Assembly (NCBI GenBank): GCA_050260015.1 | Contig: JBLNBN010000047.1 | Coordinates: 1-64,000, forward strand | DNA from: JBLNBN01 sp050260015 | Lineage (GTDB): Bacteria > Bacteroidota > Ignavibacteria > Kapaibacteriales > UBA2268 | DNA: 64,000 nucleotides | Direction of reading: 5' to 3' | Translations under genes and position numbers: made by a program | Shown here: in pieces, positions 62,074-64,000 of the stretch | Layout: the number at the start of each line of letters is the position of its first letter | Numbering within the stretch: position 1 is the stretch's first letter | Notes under the pieces: generated by a model | Told to the model about the DNA's origin: nothing | Seen by the model: the letters and a program-made list of their open reading frames with translations, nothing else | Databases searched by the model: none

Positions 62074-62985
62074 ATGGTTAATATCGAAAACGCAGTTAAG
62101 AGGTTTGGCTCCTTTACCGCGGTAGACGGACTTTCCTTTAATATCAATCGCGGCATCATCTTCGGCCTGCTCGGTCCTAACGGGGCCGGGAAGACGACTA
62201 CAATCCGCATGATTACCAACATATTAGCCCCCGACGAGGGGCGCATAACCGTCGACGGGCAGCCCTTTACGGCCGCTCACGGCGAGATACTCGGCTACCT
62301 GCCGGAGGAGCGCGGGCTCTATAAGAAATTAAAGGTGATCGAGCAGATCGTCTACTTCGGTCGGCTCAAGGGGATGTCCGCTTCGGACGCGACCGCCGAG
62401 GGCAAGCGCTGGCTCGAAAAGTTCGGCGCGCGCGGCTGGGAGAATAAGAAAGTGCAGGAGCTCTCCAAGGGTATGCAGCAGAAGGTGCAGTTTATTGCGA
62501 CCGTCGTGCACGACCCGAAATTGCTAATACTCGACGAACCATTTTCGGGATTCGACCCAATCAACGCCGAGGCCTTGAAGAGCATATTGCTCGAGATGCG
62601 CGCCGCCGGCAAGACGATCGTGCTCTCCACGCACGTCATGGAGCAGGTCGAAAAGATTTGCGACGAGATAGTTATTATAAATAAAGGGAAAGCCGTTCTG
62701 CAGGGCCCGCTGCGCGAAGTCAAGGAGCGTTACGGGCGCGATTCAGTCCTGCTGGAGTACTCCGGCGACGCGAGCGGGATCGAAGCCCTGCCCTCGATTA
62801 GGATCATAAATAAGTCAATGAACAGATTGGAATTCAGGATAATCGATCACGCAATAGCTCCGAACGAAATACTTAAAAAAGCTCTCGAAAAGCTCGACGT
62901 CTACAAGTTCGAGCTTAGCGAGCCTTCGTTAAACGAAATCTTTATAGCCGCAGCCGGCGTCAAGGAGGTAAGCGACAATGAATAG
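62074..62985 (+). CDS. ABC transporter ATP-binding protein (NatA-like)
   Basis: 303 aa. Walker A GPNGAGKTT lies near 34-42, signature ELSKGMQQKVQ, Walker B LLILDEPFSGFDP and the H-loop STHVMEQ. The C-terminal 85 residues form the extra domain of the NatA/CcmA-like exporters (DUF4162-like). With the next gene it forms an ABC-2 type exporter, perhaps for sodium, a drug or a lipid; substrate unknown. TTAAGGAACTAAA precedes the ATG. Confidence 0.94.
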   Translation: MVNIENAVKRFGSFTAVDGLSFNINRGIIFGLLGPNGAGKTTTIRMITNILAPDEGRITVDGQPFTAAHGEILGYLPEERGLYKKLKVIEQIVYFGRLKGMSASDATAEGKRWLEKFGARGWENKKVQELSKGMQQKVQFIATVVHDPKLLILDEPFSGFDPINAEALKSILLEMRAAGKTIVLSTHVMEQVEKICDEIVIINKGKAVLQGPLREVKERYGRDSVLLEYSGDASGIEALPSIRIINKSMNRLEFRIIDHAIAPNEILKKALEKLDVYKFELSEPSLNEIFIAAAGVKEVSDNE

Positions 62986-64000
62986 AACTTCCAAAATATG
63001 GACGATAATCTCCCACGAGTATACTACGAAGGTGCGCTCGAAGGGCTTCATAATTGCGACGGCCCTGGGCCCGATCGCTATGTTCGCATTGATCCTGATC
63101 CCCGGCTTGATAATGTATCTAACCGCGGACGCGACTAACAGGAAAATCGCCGTCGTAGACAACGCGGCCGGGCTTGGGGCAAAGATTGTCGCCGCGGACA
63201 CGTCGCTTTACTTCCTGTCGGCCGAGCCTGAAAAGTCGCTCCACGAGCAAGCGCTTAGCGACGAGATTGACGGGTACATGGTAGTTCCGTCCGATTTCAT
63301 CGAGTCCGCAAAGGTCCGCGTATTTACCGGCGGAGGCGGCGGGCTCGGGTTTATAACGAAGCTCGAGAACGTCGCGAGCGAAGTTTGGCGGCATGAGTAC
63401 TTAAAGAGCAAGGGCGCGGACCCGAAATTATTCGAAGTAATAGACAGGAGAGTCGACGTCCAAACGGAAAAAGTAACCGAAAAGGGCAGCGAAACGGATT
63501 ATACGGCGGCGTACGCCGGGGTAGGCTACGCGCTCGGGTTTATCATTTATATATTAACCCTGCTCTACGGCACGCAGGTGATGCGCGGCGCTATCGAGGA
63601 AAAGGCCAATAGGATAGTGGAGATCATCGCCTCGAGCGCGCGCCCGTTTGAAATAATGATGGGCAAGGTCGTCGGCATCGGCGCGGTGGGACTTACGCAA
63701 GTCCTGATCTGGACGGCGTTCGGCAGCGCTCTCTTCGCCATCGCCCCGTCGATAATCAATTCGATGTCGGGCTCGATGCATCCGCAGATGGCCATGAACG
63801 CAGGTGCGGCGGCAGGAGCGGCTCAAGGCATGCCCGCGGCGTTCCAGATGCCCTCGTTCCCGCTCGGCTTAGTAGCGCTGTTTATCTTTTTCTTTATCGG
63901 CGGGTATTTCCTCTATGCGTCGCTCTTCGCGGCGATAGGCTCGGCCGTCGACCAGGAATCGGACGCGCAACAGCTCATGTGGCCGGTTACGCTCCCCATC
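62978..64000 (+). CDS. ABC-2 transporter permease (NatB-like), cut by the window end
   Basis: An open frame of 341 codons runs to the last base. The ATG overlaps the ATPase gene by eight bases and has AGGAGG nine bases upstream. The product starts NRTSKIWTIISHEYTTKVRS, then a membrane helix (GFIIATALGPIAMFALILIPG), a periplasmic domain of about 140 residues, and helices from YALGFIIYILTLLYGTQVMRG onward. EEKANRIVEIIASSARPFEIM is the ABC-2 permease signature seen in NatB/YhaP. The remaining C-terminal part lies outside the window. Confidence 0.93.
   Translation, partial: MNRTSKIWTIISHEYTTKVRSKGFIIATALGPIAMFALILIPGLIMYLTADATNRKIAVVDNAAGLGAKIVAADTSLYFLSAEPEKSLHEQALSDEIDGYMVVPSDFIESAKVRVFTGGGGGLGFITKLENVASEVWRHEYLKSKGADPKLFEVIDRRVDVQTEKVTEKGSETDYTAAYAGVGYALGFIIYILTLLYGTQVMRGAIEEKANRIVEIIASSARPFEIMMGKVVGIGAVGLTQVLIWTAFGSALFAIAPSIINSMSGSMHPQMAMNAGAAAGAAQGMPAAFQMPSFPLGLVALFIFFFIGGYFLYASLFAAIGSAVDQESDAQQLMWPVTLPI

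Noticed and set aside
1..64000. Reverse transcriptase, retron or diversity-generating element linked to the repeats
   Set aside because: No reverse transcriptase, transposase or integrase motif was seen in any real gene of the window.

Overview
The window looks like a chromosomal stretch of a Bacteroidota/FCB-group bacterium, most likely near the Ignavibacteria/Kapabacteria side; this is an inference. The evidence is three secreted proteins with type IX secretion (T9SS) C-terminal sorting domains, two promoters of the Bacteroidota form TTTTG-N19/20-TAATTTTG, a DUF3098 protein upstream of era, several lipoproteins, and a SUF rather than ISC iron-sulfur system. Most genes have medium GC. A visibly AT-rich patch lies at 42.1-44.5 kb and a GC-rich gene (plsC-like) at 41.2-41.8 kb.

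Layout. 0-0.5 kb: short palindromic repeats. 0.5-5 kb, plus strand: S9 peptidase lipoprotein, clpP, clpX, HIT protein. 5.1-10.8 kb: outer-membrane beta-barrel protein, recN, a SpoT-like HD protein, a receiver-histidine kinase, and a translationally coupled YceI/OB-fold pair. 10.9-17.7 kb: a 1642-aa T9SS cargo protein and a 563-aa Rossmann protein. 18-26.3 kb: Fe-superoxide dismutase, then an eight-gene SUF operon on the minus strand (Rrf2 regulator, sufB, sufC, sufD, sufS, sufU, DUF59/SufT) ending in a PaaE-like ferredoxin reductase and an A-type carrier. 26.4-31.1 kb: SRPBCC protein, an internally duplicated unknown protein, tRNA-Gln(CTG), lpdA, era and DUF3098. 31.3-35.8 kb: a cyanophycin operon (cphB, isoaspartyl peptidase, cphA). 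36-41.8 kb: T9SS cargo, an SDR with an altered active site, an OmpA-family protein, dihydroorotate dehydrogenase and an acyltransferase. 41.9-44.4 kb: tRNA-Phe(GAA) followed by an AT-rich defence-like pair, an Mrr-type nuclease and an unknown protein with an RxxxxH HEPN-like motif. 44.5-52.9 kb: lipoproteins, a UbiA/MenA prenyltransferase, a methyltransferase, a phosphatase-like protein lacking its catalytic Cys, and membrane proteins. 53.8-55.1 kb: XRE regulator and small membrane protein. 55.2-60.8 kb: a 1871-aa T9SS protein. 62.1-64 kb: an ABC-2 exporter pair, with the permease cut by the window end.

How genes work together. ClpP and ClpX form one protease. The SUF genes form one cluster-assembly pathway, with a flavin/ferredoxin reductase placed where it could supply electrons. 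cphA builds cyanophycin, and cphB plus the isoaspartyl peptidase return it to Asp and Arg.

Long gene-free stretches are packed with interspersed repeats. The most striking is a roughly 450-bp mosaic of small palindromes in conserved order, seen in five copies in both orientations. It carries no gene I can support and is the best candidate here for an undescribed element.
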